From positions 425,947 to 489,946 of the forward strand of contig VCAZ01000155.1 in the NCBI GenBank assembly GCA_005784505.1: a stretch of 64,000 bases of DNA, read 5' to 3'. The stretch's first letter is position 1, and each line of letters opens with the position of its first letter. Under the pieces are notes generated by a model, which saw nothing but the letters and a program-made list of their open reading frames with translations, was not told the origin of the DNA and ran no database searches. Origin of the DNA: Bagarius yarrelli (Eukaryota > Chordata > Actinopteri > Siluriformes > Sisoridae). Position numbers and translations under genes: made by a program. This document shows, piece by piece, positions 20,254 through 31,699 of the stretch.

Positions 20254-23200
20254 AAACAATTCCAATATTAACACCACTGAAACTGGAGTATTCACTGACA
20301 AACTGTGAGTCTTTCTAGAAAGACCTAACCAGAGCAAAACTAAGCAAGCCAATAAACATTGGCATGGGATAATCACATTTAGCTGCTATAGGTTTCTGCC
20401 AAGTATAAATGAGTAGCAGGTGCATTGCATATTCAGACTTTTACTTTGGAGCGAGCAGATGCATCTGCTCTGCTCAAAGAACCAATTTCAGAACAAGAGA
20501 GAGTTCTCCCTTAAGTAGGATCCTGAGTGGTCTGAGGGTGATGGTAAGGATTTTACCTCTCAGGAACCACTCCCCCACTGTCTGTCACCTCTCTCTAGGT
20601 CTGCAGCCAGTTAAAATACACTAGACCTTCCCAAATTATAACAGTCATATCTTTTGGGGTCTCCCCCTACGCGAGATGTCATTTACTGCATTGACGAATA
20701 AACAGTAACGCTCTGCAGAGAAGGACTCAGCACCACTGCCTCCCTGTGGGAGAGGGATTTATTTGTAGCAATCGACCTAGAAGAAGCATATTTTTATGAT
20801 TTGCCATTGGGGCTGCTTCACATAAGACCTCTTTAGCACTGGGTGTACGGCAAAGTCCTGAAATGAGTGCAACACTCACTGAGTGCAAGTCTTACCACCT
20901 GTTCAATCTCTTCAGTCTCTTCTTAGACCCTGCATTATGTTGGGCCATAGTACCATTGGAGCAGCTGTCCAGGCATGCTGTGGTGTACACATATGCCTTT
21001 GCCACAAGCTAAGAAGCCAGGTTATTTTTATTTATATTTTATGGTGACAATTTTACCTGAAATAAATAAATATAAAATAGGTTGCCAAAACAGGGTATGA
21101 GCAACCCAGAGGACTTTTAGATGCAAACGACCTGCGTATCAGTCCATATGTGTATTTTCACCCCATTAAGGAAGTGGCTTGCTTAAAATCCTCTTCCCAG
21201 GTAAGTAAACATGCAAGTACAAAAACAGCAGTGAGTAACATCCTTTGCTTTTCCTTTGAGGAGGGATCAGAAAACCTAAGCAGGGCACTGAAAGGGGATG
21301 CATTATTGGAGATTTAGTATGGATTTGCTGTTCGTGTTCACCAATGTGACTGAATGAAAAGAATCATCTTATTTACATTTGTAACACTTGTTTCCCAGTT
21401 TTCCAGAGAAATTCCCATGTGTCTAATGCCTTATTTATAGAACAAGGGTTACATACATAACTTTATACTTGATACTTTATCTGTTTTTATTTTGGTATGC
21501 ATGCCAAAAAAAAAACCTCCAGATGGAGCTACAGAATAATTTATCCCTGATCAACCTCAGTCTCATTCATCTAATATACACTTTATAGATTAATGTCCCA
21601 CCTTTTTTGTTTCAGAGACCAAAATTTTTATTTTTTCATTTACCTGGACAGACATTAAGTTTAAGGTTTTCTGCAATCTGGTTAATAGCTGTGAAGTCTG
21701 AGGTATAGAAGAAATGTTTCTCCACTGGCTCAGATGCAATTTGTCTTAGCTCATCCTCTACAGCTTTGCCCACACCAACAGCATACATGGTAATTCCTGT
21801 AAAACAGCACAATGAAAACACATGGAGGCTGTGCAGTTTTATAAGAATGTGTGTAATAGCGGAAAATCTAAATGATTGGTTTTATATTTATCCTTTGCAC
21901 TTTTAAACAGGGTAGGCACACCCACATTAACTACATGTGGGCAGTAGTGGCCAACTGTACCAAAACATATACTACAGACAGTGAATTTTAACTCTTGCCT
22001 AGCTTCTAGCAATGTTTGCAAGCTTAGCCTAACCCGGCCCTAACATACCCATGGTGTCATTTTTTGCTTCAAAACAGTCATGTGTACATAAGATAAGATT
22101 TATGTGTCGGAGGTTTTTTGTCTGAGCAAAGTGTTAAAAGTAAAATTCATTAACCCTACAGTTAATTTTCTGTGTATTTTAAAATACATTTATGTGTTTT
22201 TCTATTCTAGGCAGCTCACCTGCTTCCTTGGCCTTCTTGGCCCACTCTGTTATTTCATCTTGCGAACGTCCATCAGTAAATACCAGCCCAACACGAGGTA
22301 TGTTTCTTGAGGCAGCACGGGCACCGTCAGCTTCAGAGAAGCTATTTTGAATCATGTGCTTTAATGCCAAACCTGTCATGGTTCCTTTTTCCATGTAGGC
22401 TACTTTCATCACAGCTGCTTTGATTTCTTCTTTGCTTTTGTACATACTTAATGGAAACTCAGTCCTTACCCGGCTGGAGTATTGGACAAGACCCACACGT
22501 GTCCCATGAGCAGAGATATCTAGTTGGTCCACAACCTGATTAACAAACTGCTTGATGAGCTCAAAGTTTTGTGGTCGTACACTTTTAGATCCATCAATCA
22601 GAAAAACTAAGTCAATGTTGGCTGATCTGCAGCCTAAAATTAAGAGAAAGTATATTATGATAATGAAGCAAAAAATAAGACATTTTGGGCTTTTTTTGAG
22701 CAGTTCTACACATTTTTATATATAGACATATTTGCTTGATTTGTTTAAAATATTTAATATTTTAATATAGGTACCCAAATATTTAGCAAACAAAAAAGAT
22801 TTGTTATATGCATACTTCCACAGCTTTTTCCGTCCTCATGTAGAAGATGACCCTCGGGGCAAACACAGTGGTATGATCCTCGTGTACTCACACACTGGTG
22901 CTGACAGCCATGATTTACTACATTACACAAGTTGTCCACTAAAAACATTTAAAAAACGAATTTAAAAAGAAACTAAAAGTATTTATGATAATAGATTTGT
23001 TTGCAATATACCACTTCATGCAACAGCAGCCACTTTATTAATATTATAATGTAATTATAAAATGTAATGTAAAATTGTACGAAAAACATAAATTATACCT
23101 TAAACAGGGCAAAAACATCCTATTTATTTAGTTTTATTAAATGTAGATAGTTTTTTCTTTATCCCATTAATGTAACACCATCTTTCTATCCAATATGTTT

Positions 23201-26200
23201 TTATTCTTCCATACCTTTTCTTTGTATTTCTCGTTCATTTTGTACAACTTTCACCTGATTCTATTTTTATTAAACCAATCTCTCCACTTTTTTTTTCGAT
23301 CTTTTTATCTCCAAACACATTTAAAACTTTTTAGAGATCTAACATTTAAATTTTTGGTTTAAAAAAATCTTTTTATACAGAAAAGCAATTTTTTTTAATT
23401 ATAAAAGATTTGAAAAATACTGTCCCTGTTTCTAAATTTAGACAAATGTTACTCAGAGGAAAAAAGAAGTCTGGAAAAGGCATATCATGACCTCTATCAG
23501 TAGCTCTGGTAAAATGATACATGGTACATGATTGTTTTGAGGGCATTCCAGCATACTGTAAAAACTTTTAAATCTAGATAACTTTCTTTGTGCTAATTTT
23601 AAAAAGACGCATAGGTTAACATAGTCTCCTAATCTATTTTCTATCACAACAATTAACAAACTATGCTAGAAAATTTATTTTAATAACTTTAATAATAATT
23701 TTTCTTTAACAAATATGCCTTTTATTTCATGTCATTTTAATTGGTTTATACATACCCTGACATGTCTTTCCATCCTCTTGAAGTGTGTATCCTTCATTAC
23801 AGCGACAATGGAATCCAGTTACAACACTCACACATTCATGATCACAACTGTGATTGCCATATAAACAATAATCAATCACTGAAAGAACAAAGATAAAACA
23901 AGCTTAATTAAGTTTTATTAAAAAAATGAATAGCTGTATTGTAAAGAGGGGAAATATTTTGTGATAAAAAATAAATGAATAAAAAATATAAATGTCCAGG
24001 CACATTAATATTTTTCACCAGGAAATGTAGCTATAGGGGATAGTACCACCATAGATACGGCCTAGGAGAGACACGGCCTAGAAGAGACATATTCTCCTAG
24101 TTAAAACTGTGCAGTTGATAGGTATGGAATTTACTGTTCCGCAAACAATCATACACAAAAAGGTGACATACTGCGTATGTGTGAGAAAATCAGGGCAAGT
24201 TTAACTTTATCATCGGTAATATAATTCTGCTTTGCAATCTAGTTTATACTGCATTTCATGTATGGTTAGATATCGATATGTGAGGTAAAAATAAACTTGA
24301 AGTCAACACCACTGGACGGAAAAATGTTTAATACTACTTTTTGTTAGCTAGATCTATAAAATTATACCTAGAAAGCATTACAAAGGGATGAGAATCTTAA
24401 TACAGGTACCCTGACTGATATTGGCCTTGTTAACCAGTATTATAAAAGGCTTGTGGTGCTGCAATCAGGGCAACACCAGAACCATTTGTAATGAAATAGG
24501 AGATATCCTTGAAATACCTGCCATCTGCAGCGTGAAGGGTCTTTTGGAAGATCTGCCCAGCTGTAGGAGACACTAGCCCCATTTACACACCTTTTTGTCA
24601 TTCTGAGGTAATTACGTTTTGAAATATTCAGGTTCAGTGTTTACATGGGACATCTACTCCGAACTGGTGTTTATATGTGCAGATGCTTTCAGCTGGAAAT
24701 TTGTGGTATGCACACAGCTTATCTGAAACTGTGTTTAGTTTATTTTCTGTGTTGTAATCTGTAAAATGAGCTGCATCATTTAATCACATTACTTATGGGC
24801 ATTGTGTTTCTGTTAAGCACTTGAGTGCAAGAGTACACGCTGTTGCTAAAAATCTTTTGTGAAAAGACAGAGCGTGAGAAGCCCAGTTACTTAACGAGCC
24901 ACCGATTTCCGACCTCTCCCAACTCAGAAGAGTATAATCAGTAAATAGAAGTCCGGAATAAGGAACAGTGAAAGATACAGGAATTTATTAACCTGAAAAA
25001 AAACAAAACTCTGGTGTGACATTTCCTGAGCGATCACAACAAGACCAAGTATGTGCGAAAGGACATGCACTCAATTTACCGGAATGAGTCGTATACTTTA
25101 AGATATTATTTTATTTAATAAGGTTGTGAAAAGGTTTATTCTACCTCTCTTACCCCAATTGAAACTTTAATCGGGTTAAGAATTTTTATTCAAGTTAAGT
25201 TTTTTTTATTGAGCATTTTTATTTAAATTGAACTTTTAAACTAATTGTAATCAAAGTACAATGCTTGATGTAATAGAAACTGTAATGATATTGGCAGCAG
25301 ACATTCCAGGAATTGATACAAGATTAAAACTGCTGGTGTGACTATGCAAATACATTTTTTGTATTATTTACCAAATATATCATGGGATCAAAAGACGGAT
25401 ATGAGTTAAAAGTTTAGAATTTCAGCTTTTATTTTCTGATATTTATATCAGGATTTTAGCTAGAGTGGCTCACCTTTGTGCCAGAAGAAATTCAGCTCTG
25501 TGCAGTGTCTGTGTTTACGTTAACATAGTGTAAGAACTCTGAACACTTTACCTGCTTGTGACAGCGTCGTCTCTCTACCTGATTTGCTAAATTACTTCTA
25601 TGCTCAGTTTAAAGTGCAAAGCAATGTGGCAGCAAGGAAGATGATCACTTACCCCAACACTTAAATGCTCTGCACATCAAGCCATCTTCACTGCACCCCT
25701 TAGACTTTTCATATTATTCAAACCGCTTCACAGACAATGCCATTGTCACAACCCTTCATCTTGACCTCACAAATCTGGACAATATGGACACTTCTGAAAG
25801 TTGTTTATACACTTCAGTTTAGCATTTAACACAATCATCCCTCAGCACCCAATAGAAGTTGAGCCCCACTCAGTGCCATCAGCAGTACCTCTACTTACTT
25901 TAAAGGCTGGGAAAAGCCCATCTTTCACTGCCCATTCTGACCATGTTCTATAAAGAGAATCCCAAATCCAACAGCATAGTGGATGACCCCACACTACCAT
26001 TAAATTAACTTTTCACTGATATTGGCAGCAGATATCGCAAGAATTGATAAAGGTCTATCTAAAAAATTGCAGTGGCTATGTTAATTATTGTTCTGTGTTA
26101 TTTACCAAAAATTTATTAATTCAAGAAAAAAAAAAAAGAATTTTAGCTCTTGTTTTCTGATATTTAAATCAGGATGTTATGAAAAACATAAAATATGGAA

Positions 26201-29200
26201 AATCAGTCTGCCAATCTTTATAACAAATACAAAGAAAAATACAGACAATTCTGTATAGAACTGTATAGCCCTTCAATATTCTTTGTCCAGCCAACAGTTT
26301 TTTTTAAATTGTGATCTAATGTACCAGTATTAAGCTGTTCAATGATGTGACTCAAAGCACTTTTAAGTTGCTCTGGACAAGATCGTCTGCTAATATGCTA
26401 CCTGCTACTATGTCCACATCGACACTTTGGATAAAGACAGGAGTCACGGGTGCCTTTCTCCCTTTCAGGTCTATGACCAGCTCATGTCTTTTTTACATTT
26501 AGTTGCAAAACTTTATACTCATTATGTGAAAAAAATTCTTCCCTACTGTCCTGTACTTATTTTTATCACTGTCAATAATACATCTCACAACAGCAGAGTC
26601 ATCAGGGAACTTCTAAAGATGTGTCAAAACACTATGGGAATGAGATGCCCATGTCACCATAGCGCTAAATCACTCTCCTGTGTACAATACAAGCAAAAAT
26701 TACAAAGTAAGGGGGGGGCCTTGTAATCACCAGGCTCAAAGAAATATGCTTACAGCTTCACCAAGGTAAGGACTGGCCCGCAAAAAGACCAACTCGCAAC
26801 ATTATCTTTGTTACACACAATCAGGACCACAACACCTTAGATCCCATTTTGACCGCAACATCTAGGTAATAAAAGCAGACAAATGTGTGCAGGAAGGACC
26901 ACCTGCTGCACATGCCTTGGAGTTGGCCATAACCATTGTGGAGTACACTATGAGCCTTTCCAGAGCCGCACTGGACAGATAAGAATCAACTGTTCCTGGA
27001 AAGTAGGATAGAAAGCCTGCAGCATTATGGGGCTCAGTGTGTTGGTGGGAACCTTTGGGACATACCAAGGTATAGGGTGAAGGAAGGCCTTAACAGTTTT
27101 AACAGATAGTCCTGCAGTTTGTCTGTGCACCATGAGACAAACAGGTTCCATTTAAGGGCATACTGTCTCAGTGGTTAAGGTGTTGAACTGGTACCTGAAA
27201 GATTGGGGTTTGATTCCCAGCACCACTAAGTTGCCACTGTTGGGTCCCTGAGCAAGGCCCTAACTTACAATTGCTCAGTTGTATAAACAAAGTATATGTA
27301 AATTGCTCTGGATAAGGGCGTGTGCCAAATGCTGTAAAGGTAAATGGACTGGAGTATGGTATCTACGACTTGCTTAACGAAAAGCTCAATTTTGGAGGTG
27401 GTGATTTGATTTGGAGGAACCGCTTATCCAGCCTACTGGCCCTCTGGCCCACATTCCGGTCCTTGGCTGAACAAACTAAAGCTAGTATGGCTATAGCTTG
27501 AGTTAACAGCAGCTCCTCACAGACGGTGACTACTGTGACTCCTTGAAGAGAGGAGGATAAATTCACTGGTCCCTGGCAGAAAACATAGACCATTCTTTGC
27601 TGCTCGGCGGGTCATCGTTCACAGTGGGGTTAGCAGATGATGAAACCTGCAGCTCCAATATGGCCGCCGCGCCCCAGCCAGGCTCCAAGATGGCCGCCGC
27701 GCCCCAGCCAGGCCTCCAGCCACGCCTCATGTTCATGTTTGTTTTTATAATGCTAGTCATGTCAGGGATTGTTTGTCACTCTGGCCCCACCAAGGTCCTC
27801 CGAGCCGCCGGTCATGCCATGGTCCCCTGATCAAACCATTTCTGCCAAGCCTGTTCACGCCATGCCCACCCACTACTCAAACACCCCTAAATATTTTTTT
27901 GGGGCGGGGTAGAAGTAGTGACTCTCTTGTGATTTCCCTTGTTTCTGTGTCTTGTTCTCGTTGGTTTGTTTTGTCATGTGGTGTTCAGGTGTGTCTTGTT
28001 TTGTTAATTAGTTCCTTGTGTATTTATAGCCCCTCTGTCTGTCTGATCTTTGTGGATGATTGTTCCCTGTACCACTGTGGTAAGGCTATGTCCCTGAGTT
28101 TTTGTATATAGTAACACTGTAAATAAACTGCACTTGAGTTCTCAATCTGTCTCTACAATATAATAGATGGTACAATTATATGGATTATATAAACATGTTG
28201 CAGAAAAAAAGAATTTATGATCTTATAATATTATAATTCTTTTCAGCGCATAATAAAAATTCTAGTATCACATTAAAAAAAGTTGTAATCTCTTTATTGA
28301 CTGGTGATTTTGCTATTTGTTGCACCCCTCGCTTTATATGTCTGTGGGCATAAAAGTATGTATTAGGTAATAGCAATAGGGTAAAAAAAAATTTTAGAAC
28401 CACTAACTTGTGCAGGTCCTTTTGTCATCATTCAGACTGTATCCTTCCCTGCAGTCACACTTGAAGCCATTAAGGAAGCTGACACACTCATGCTCACAGC
28501 TATGATTTCCAAATGAACAGTAGTCTATCACTGGAACAAACAAAAGGAAAATAAATAAAAGTGTACGATAATGATGTAAACAATACATCTGTAATGTAAA
28601 ACATTTTTATAAAAAATAAATAGATCATTTAAATTTGGTATATAATTTTATATAAAAAAATTTATTGGAAAAGCCACAACATTTTTAATTAAACATTTTG
28701 TTGGGCAGAAATAAAAACCTATGACCAGATCAGCAGTTTAACATAAATACTGTAAAAGCAACTGCTAAAGTCTTTCAACAGTGTTCAACATAGTTAATTT
28801 AATATTTTGTTGACTAATTCGTACAGCTGTCATTCACAACATTAATCATGTCTGTAGCTGACTTAGGAGTAGGTTGTATACAATTGTTTAAAATTTAAAA
28901 AACTTTAAAACCCTGAATATGTATGTATATTGTCACTAACTTGTGCAGGTCCTGTTATCTTCATTAAGTGCATAGCCTGTATTGCAGTCACAGCTGAAAG
29001 ATCCAGGAGAATTGATACAGATTTGCTCACAGTTATGCTTTTCCTCCACACACAAATCAATAGCTAAAAGTTAAACATAAAAAAGCCAATACAAATACAT
29101 TACTTTTATTGCTTAAATTAAATATGCTTTAATTAAATTTAAAAATTGTATTTTGTTTAGGCACACCTACACACCTATGCAAGTCTTTCCATCATCTTCA

Positions 29201-31625
29201 AGTGTGTAACCTGGCAAACAGAGACACTGAAAGGAGCCAGGAGAGCTCTCACAGATATGATCACAGCCATGGTCAAACTCAACACATAGATCACTTTCTG
29301 AAAAAACAAATTACATTTTAGTACTTATTCAGAACTATTTAAATGCATAATTATATTAATTTCCTTTTAATTACATATGTTTGTTTACCATTCACACCAA
29401 ACCCATATTGCAGTTCTAATGTATATTAATATCTAATATCTACTCCTATCTGCTTAGTCTGTTGCAGGAAAAAAATTGAAACTTTAGGAATTTATATTTA
29501 ATGATCATCAAACATCGTTGGTGTAAAGACTTACACTGATATGTGGAAAACAGACATAAATGCTATTAAATAGCCCTAATAGCACATCCAGGGGAACATT
29601 TTGTAGCTCTTCAATACTCACAACAATGCTGATGTGCCACTGCAAGCATTTGTAACCCCTGCCTAGAAGAAAAATGAATTCCTAGACAAGATTCAGTATG
29701 TGTTTACTGTAGCATAATTATAGAAAAATGTATTTACTGCAAAGCTTGTCTTGAAACTGAAGCCCAAACTGATGAATAAGATCAAAGGTCTCCACTAGAA
29801 ATACATGGTCTTCGAAAGGCGATGATGCCATGGCTCTCAGGGATGTCATGTCCGCTCTGGCTACGCCAACAGCATAGATTTCAATCCCAAACTCTCTAGC
29901 AGCTGCAGCTACCTCAGCAACACGGTCCTGAGGCCGTCCATCAGTGACAATTACTGCTACATGAGGCACATTGGGTCGAGCCCCCTCCTCAGCAGAGAAT
30001 GCCACATTCATTGTATAACGGATAGCAAGGCCTGTCATAGTACCTTGTGCTAGCGGAATAATATCTTTAATAGCCTTGACCATATCTTCATGGGTGACGT
30101 ACTGTTTTAGAGAAAAGACATTCTGCACTTGACTGGAGTACTGAACAACACCCACGCGGGTGGCATTGGGGCCAATGTCCATTTCACTGATAATGTCAAC
30201 CATAAACTTGCGCATTGTTTCAAACTCATGTGGCCGAACACTGCGCGAGCCATCTATTATGAAGACAAGGTCAACCGGGCCAGACTTACATTTTCGATTT
30301 CCAGCTAATATAAAGAGACAAAAAAAATAATTACAACTTATTTAGACAAACAGATTGTTTAATAAAACAGAAATAAACAGTAAACCCTAAAAAACAATTA
30401 AACAAAACTAGACAGTGTTAGAATTGTTATTTATTTATTTATTATTATTTATTTTTTTAAACAATTTATTTAAAATCTATTTTAAACATAAGCTGTATTT
30501 GTAGTACAGCCCAACCAATACACTGTATTGGCTTGCTGATTTTTTTTTTCTTCTAATTTTATAAAATGCTTAAAATTAAGTCATTTATTAGTTTGTCAAG
30601 CAGAAGGCACGCCACTGTTTGACCGGCCAACTATTTCAGTTCAATATGGAGGTCTATTTACTTTACATTTTATAAGTCAGCATAGTTTGTTATTAACATA
30701 GTCAGTCAGGGATTTTCCAACATTTAAATTTTTACCAGCCAATTTTAGACCACCCAACTCTTCACTTCAGTAAGGTCGTTTGTTGTTCGGGCAGCAGCAC
30801 ACAAGCAGTATAGTGGTGTCTTAACAGTAAGTTGCTAACTAGTTTGTGAAATACATAACTTACTATAAAGTTAATAAACAACGACCATAACTTTTCCTAT
30901 AGGTCCAATATAGCATTATCCCGCATGCTGATGCTTATGCTAATAACATCGGTTTACATCACATTTCATGAGTCAAGTTTGTCAGTAAGGTTACAGTCAG
31001 TCAAAGATTTTTCTGTATTTTTGTAAAGTGAATTTTATTCCTGTTAAAGTCTTATTTAATCAGTTAATGTGATTTCTGAGTTAAGTAAGTGACTGCTGAG
31101 CTTGCGATAGCGTGTGGTAGAAAAAGAGCAGAGGACACCAATTTGGAAGCACGAAATGCAGGAAATACCGAGAGCAATAATATCATTAAATGTGAAGGCG
31201 GGCCCTAAAATATTTTCTTTAACAAAAAAGGTTGGGAACCACTGCTTTATTGGAGACAGGGCCTGACAAGACATATTAATAAAAAATGGTTAGTAAGATT
31301 AACCTACATTAAATTTTATGTCAAAAGTGTGGACACACAAATGGAAAGTGTGTCCAAACTGTACTATAACATACACAAAATAATACTGGCCAATATATAT
31401 TTTTTTACTGTAATCTTTAGATAAGGCCACAGCTCTAGACAAGCTTGAGTCAGATATTTGTTAAAGTGCTTCGTAATGTCTCTGTCTATCCTGTAAAAAA
31501 CAAATTATTAATTATAAATTATTTTGTTTTAATGTATATGTATTTGGAATACCTGCTTTGGGCCTTGCATCCATGATGTTTGCTAAAGTCAGCAGTGCAT
31601 AAGCACACACAAATAAGCATCTCAT
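19753..31625 (-). CDS. matn4: Matrilin-4, complete 11-exon gene
   Basis: Secreted adaptor of the extracellular matrix; its VWA domains bind matrix partners and its coiled coil makes oligomers. Coding exons: 31625-31553, 30304-29738, 29297-29175, 29063-28941, 28530-28408, 23878-23756, 22938-22816, 22633-22220, 21796-21644, 20157-20053, 19811-19753. They join in frame to 1986 nt (661 residues plus stop), and every junction is phase 1. Order: signal peptide 1-19; VWA1 about 31-210; five EGF modules of 41 residues (214-418); VWA2 419-607; linker with DPCACDNLVEF and coiled coil to 661. Both VWA domains keep the MIDAS residues (DGSRS and DGSKS, GTMTG, TDG). Ten introns are GT-AG except the last, which is AT-AC. 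The name rests on two VWA domains with several EGFs and on the rbpjl neighbour. Human MATN4 is slightly shorter with four EGFs. Matrilin-1 (one EGF) and matrilin-3 (one VWA) do not fit. Confidence 0.93.
19812..20052 (-). other. matn4: U12-type AT-AC intron (matn4 intron 10)
   Basis: 241 nt. The 5' end ATATCCTTTT matches the U12 AT-AC donor consensus exactly. GTCCTTAATTG near the 3' end (19827-19820) matches the U12 branch site TCCTTAAC except for the last base. The 3' end is ATCAC, about 10 nt from the branch A. The same position in other vertebrate matrilin genes carries an AT-AC intron, which is known for the family. Confidence 0.88.
20053..20157 (-). CDS. matn4: matn4 exon 10: linker and first coiled-coil part
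   Basis: Reads EESQGEIEVKDPCACDNLVE, then FQQATILTLNQLNHK. The Cys pair in DPCACDNL makes the inter-chain disulfides of matrilin oligomers in the family. The acceptor CAG|AG sits directly after a microsatellite. The exon ends at an AT-AC intron. Confidence 0.88.
20158..20255 (-). repeat. Microsatellite forming the 3' end of matn4 intron 9
   Basis: On the gene strand it reads (CTTT)n, then (CATC)n, then CTTCCAG directly at the exon 10 acceptor. About 95 nt of pyrimidine-rich repeat takes the place of an ordinary polypyrimidine tract. Confidence 0.9.
20640..21010 (+). mobile_element. Possible DIRS RT remnant in matn4 intron 9
   Basis: The plus strand has DLFVAIDLEEAYFYDLPL, close to the DWFVTIDLKDAYFHVPI motif of DIRS RT; a later stretch reads AVVYTYAFA. 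Decayed, antisense to matn4. Confidence 0.45.
21644..21796 (-). CDS. matn4: matn4 exon 9: VWA2, second part
   Basis: GITMYAVGVGKAVEDELRQI continues the fold, and INQIAENLKLNVCP closes it with the last VWA2 Cys. Donor CCAG|GTAAAT. Confidence 0.94.
22220..22633 (-). CDS. matn4: matn4 exon 8: VWA2, first part
   Basis: Starts SCRSANIDLVFLIDGSKSVR with the MIDAS residues D432, S434 and S436; GTMTGLA and FTDGRSQD follow. It ends in the helix AKKAKEAG at donor GCAG|GTGAGC. Confidence 0.94.
22816..22938 (-). CDS. matn4: matn4 exon 7: EGF module 5
   Basis: VDNLCNVVNHGCQHQCVS, HCVC, GKSCG; six Cys. 123 nt, symmetric phase 1. The last module before VWA2. Confidence 0.93.
23756..23878 (-). CDS. matn4: matn4 exon 6: EGF module 4
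   Basis: Begins MIDYCLYGNHSCDHECVS and ends GKTCQ; six Cys. 123 nt, symmetric phase 1. Separated from module 3 by a 4.5 kb intron full of transposon remnants. Confidence 0.93.
23879..25560. other. matn4 intron 5, unannotated part
   Basis: No coding signal and no clear repeat family recognised. 24050-24110 has the short direct repeat GG(C)CTAG(A/G)AGAGACA. Confidence 0.4.
25590..26030 (+). mobile_element. LINE RT remnant in matn4 intron 5
   Basis: The plus strand has HFSLAFNTIIPQHP-like sequence, the (D)(F/Y)SSAFNTIIP motif of LINE reverse transcriptases, and then PLLTLKAGKSPS. Broken by stops and frame changes. Confidence 0.5.
26340..26700 (-). mobile_element. LINE RT catalytic-region remnant and tail
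   Basis: On the minus strand near 26640-26570 the text reads KFPDDSAVVRCIIDSDK, similar to the KFADDT catalytic motif of LINE RTs with Ala changed to Pro. A fish LINE/SINE tail (TTGCTCTGGACAAGATCGTC) lies at 26370-26390 in plus orientation. Orientation differs from the fragment just to its left, so this is a rearranged patch. Confidence 0.45.
26740..27150 (-). mobile_element. DIRS tyrosine-recombinase remnant in matn4 intron 5
   Basis: The minus strand reads VMANSKACAAGGPSCTHLSA and upstream MVCPKGSHQHTEP, resembling a broken copy of the MAASKALAFG...GWATPHTF stretch at 37424-37185. Decayed. Confidence 0.45.
27156..27345 (+). mobile_element. tRNA-derived SINE in matn4 intron 5
   Basis: A box TGTCTCAGTGGTTAAGG, B box GGTTTGATTCC, core TTGGGTCCCTGAGCAAGGCC, and tail TTGCTCTGGATAAGGGCGTG. 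The core is shared with the SINE at 15986, but the tail belongs to a different LINE partner. Confidence 0.8.
27360..27759. mobile_element. Retroelement internal fragment
   Basis: Adjacent to the LTR-like repeat. It contains a 31-bp unit with ATGGCCGCCGCGCCCCAGCC present twice in tandem (27659-27710), GC-rich compared with the surroundings. Probably the inner flank of the LTR element, by analogy with 12771-13415. Confidence 0.35.
27760..28157 (+). mobile_element. LTR-like repeat in matn4 intron 5
   Basis: Starts TGTCAGGGATTG, has TATTTATAGCC at 28020, AATAAACTGCACTTGAGTTC near 28121, and ends TCTCTACA. TG...CA borders, a TATA-like box and a poly(A) signal in the right order suggest an LTR. 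Related to the minus-strand copy at 12207-12770. Confidence 0.55.
28158..28407. other. matn4 intron 5, start
   Basis: AT-rich intron sequence after the exon 5 donor; no further feature seen. Confidence 0.4.
28408..28530 (-). CDS. matn4: matn4 exon 5: EGF module 3
   Basis: Begins MIDYCSFGNHSCEHECVS and ends KRTCT; six Cys. 123 nt, symmetric phase 1. Very like EGF module 4 across the large intron, and it has the same donor context (ACAA|GTTAGT) as module 2. Confidence 0.93.
28941..29063 (-). CDS. matn4: matn4 exon 4: EGF module 2
   Basis: 41 residues with six Cys (IDLCVEEKHNCEQICIN, SCDC, NRTC). 123 nt, symmetric phase 1. Donor CACAA|GTTAGT. Confidence 0.93.
29175..29297 (-). CDS. matn4: matn4 exon 3: EGF module 1
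   Basis: 41 residues with six Cys (SDLCVEFDHGCDHICE, QCLC, DGKTC). 123 nt, phase 1 on both sides, so it can be added or skipped without breaking the frame. Confidence 0.93.
   Translation of the reverse strand, partial: KVIYVLSLTMAVIISVRALLAPFSVSVCQVTHLKMMERLA
29738..30304 (-). CDS. matn4: matn4 exon 2: VWA1 domain
   Basis: One 567-nt exon codes the whole first VWA domain. Metal-site residues are visible: D42, S44, S46 in VFIIDGSRS, Thr in GTMTGLA, Asp in VTDGRPQD. It opens with a Cys-containing KCKSG and closes near DKLC, the Cys pair that bridges VWA ends. Confidence 0.95.
30305..31040. other. matn4 intron 1, unannotated part
   Basis: AT-rich; a TTATTTATTTATTATT run at 30429-30456. No coding signal. 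Confidence 0.4.
31041..31275 (+). mobile_element. Possible hAT-type nonautonomous element in intron 1
   Basis: Contains AAAAGGTTGGGAACCACTGC, a phrase typical of hAT/Charlie-like element ends. No transposase is visible and the partner end is not certain. Confidence 0.35.
31553..31625 (-). CDS. matn4: matn4 exon 1: start codon and signal peptide
   Basis: Starts MRCLFVCAYALLTLANIMDA: a hydrophobic core with a likely cleavage before or after the ARPKA stretch. The donor is GCAG|GTATTCC. This Met is chosen because it is the only one giving a secretion signal in frame with the VWA1 exon. Confidence 0.85.
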
Positions 31626-31699
31626 TCTGGACACTTGATGCTCAGGTTTGCTGTGGAATCAATATGGCTATGTTTGTAAAGGGTTAGGAAAAAGAGCTC

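Noticed and set aside
20137..20376. Open frame with SFFLSFFLPSIHPSIHPS
   Set aside because: It is the microsatellite next to matn4 exon 10 read in one frame. The real coding part here is EESQGEIEVKDPCACDN in another frame.
19753..31625. matrilin-1 or matrilin-3
   Set aside because: Matrilin-1 has one EGF and matrilin-3 one VWA domain. Five EGFs between two VWA domains and the rbpjl neighbour point to matrilin-4.
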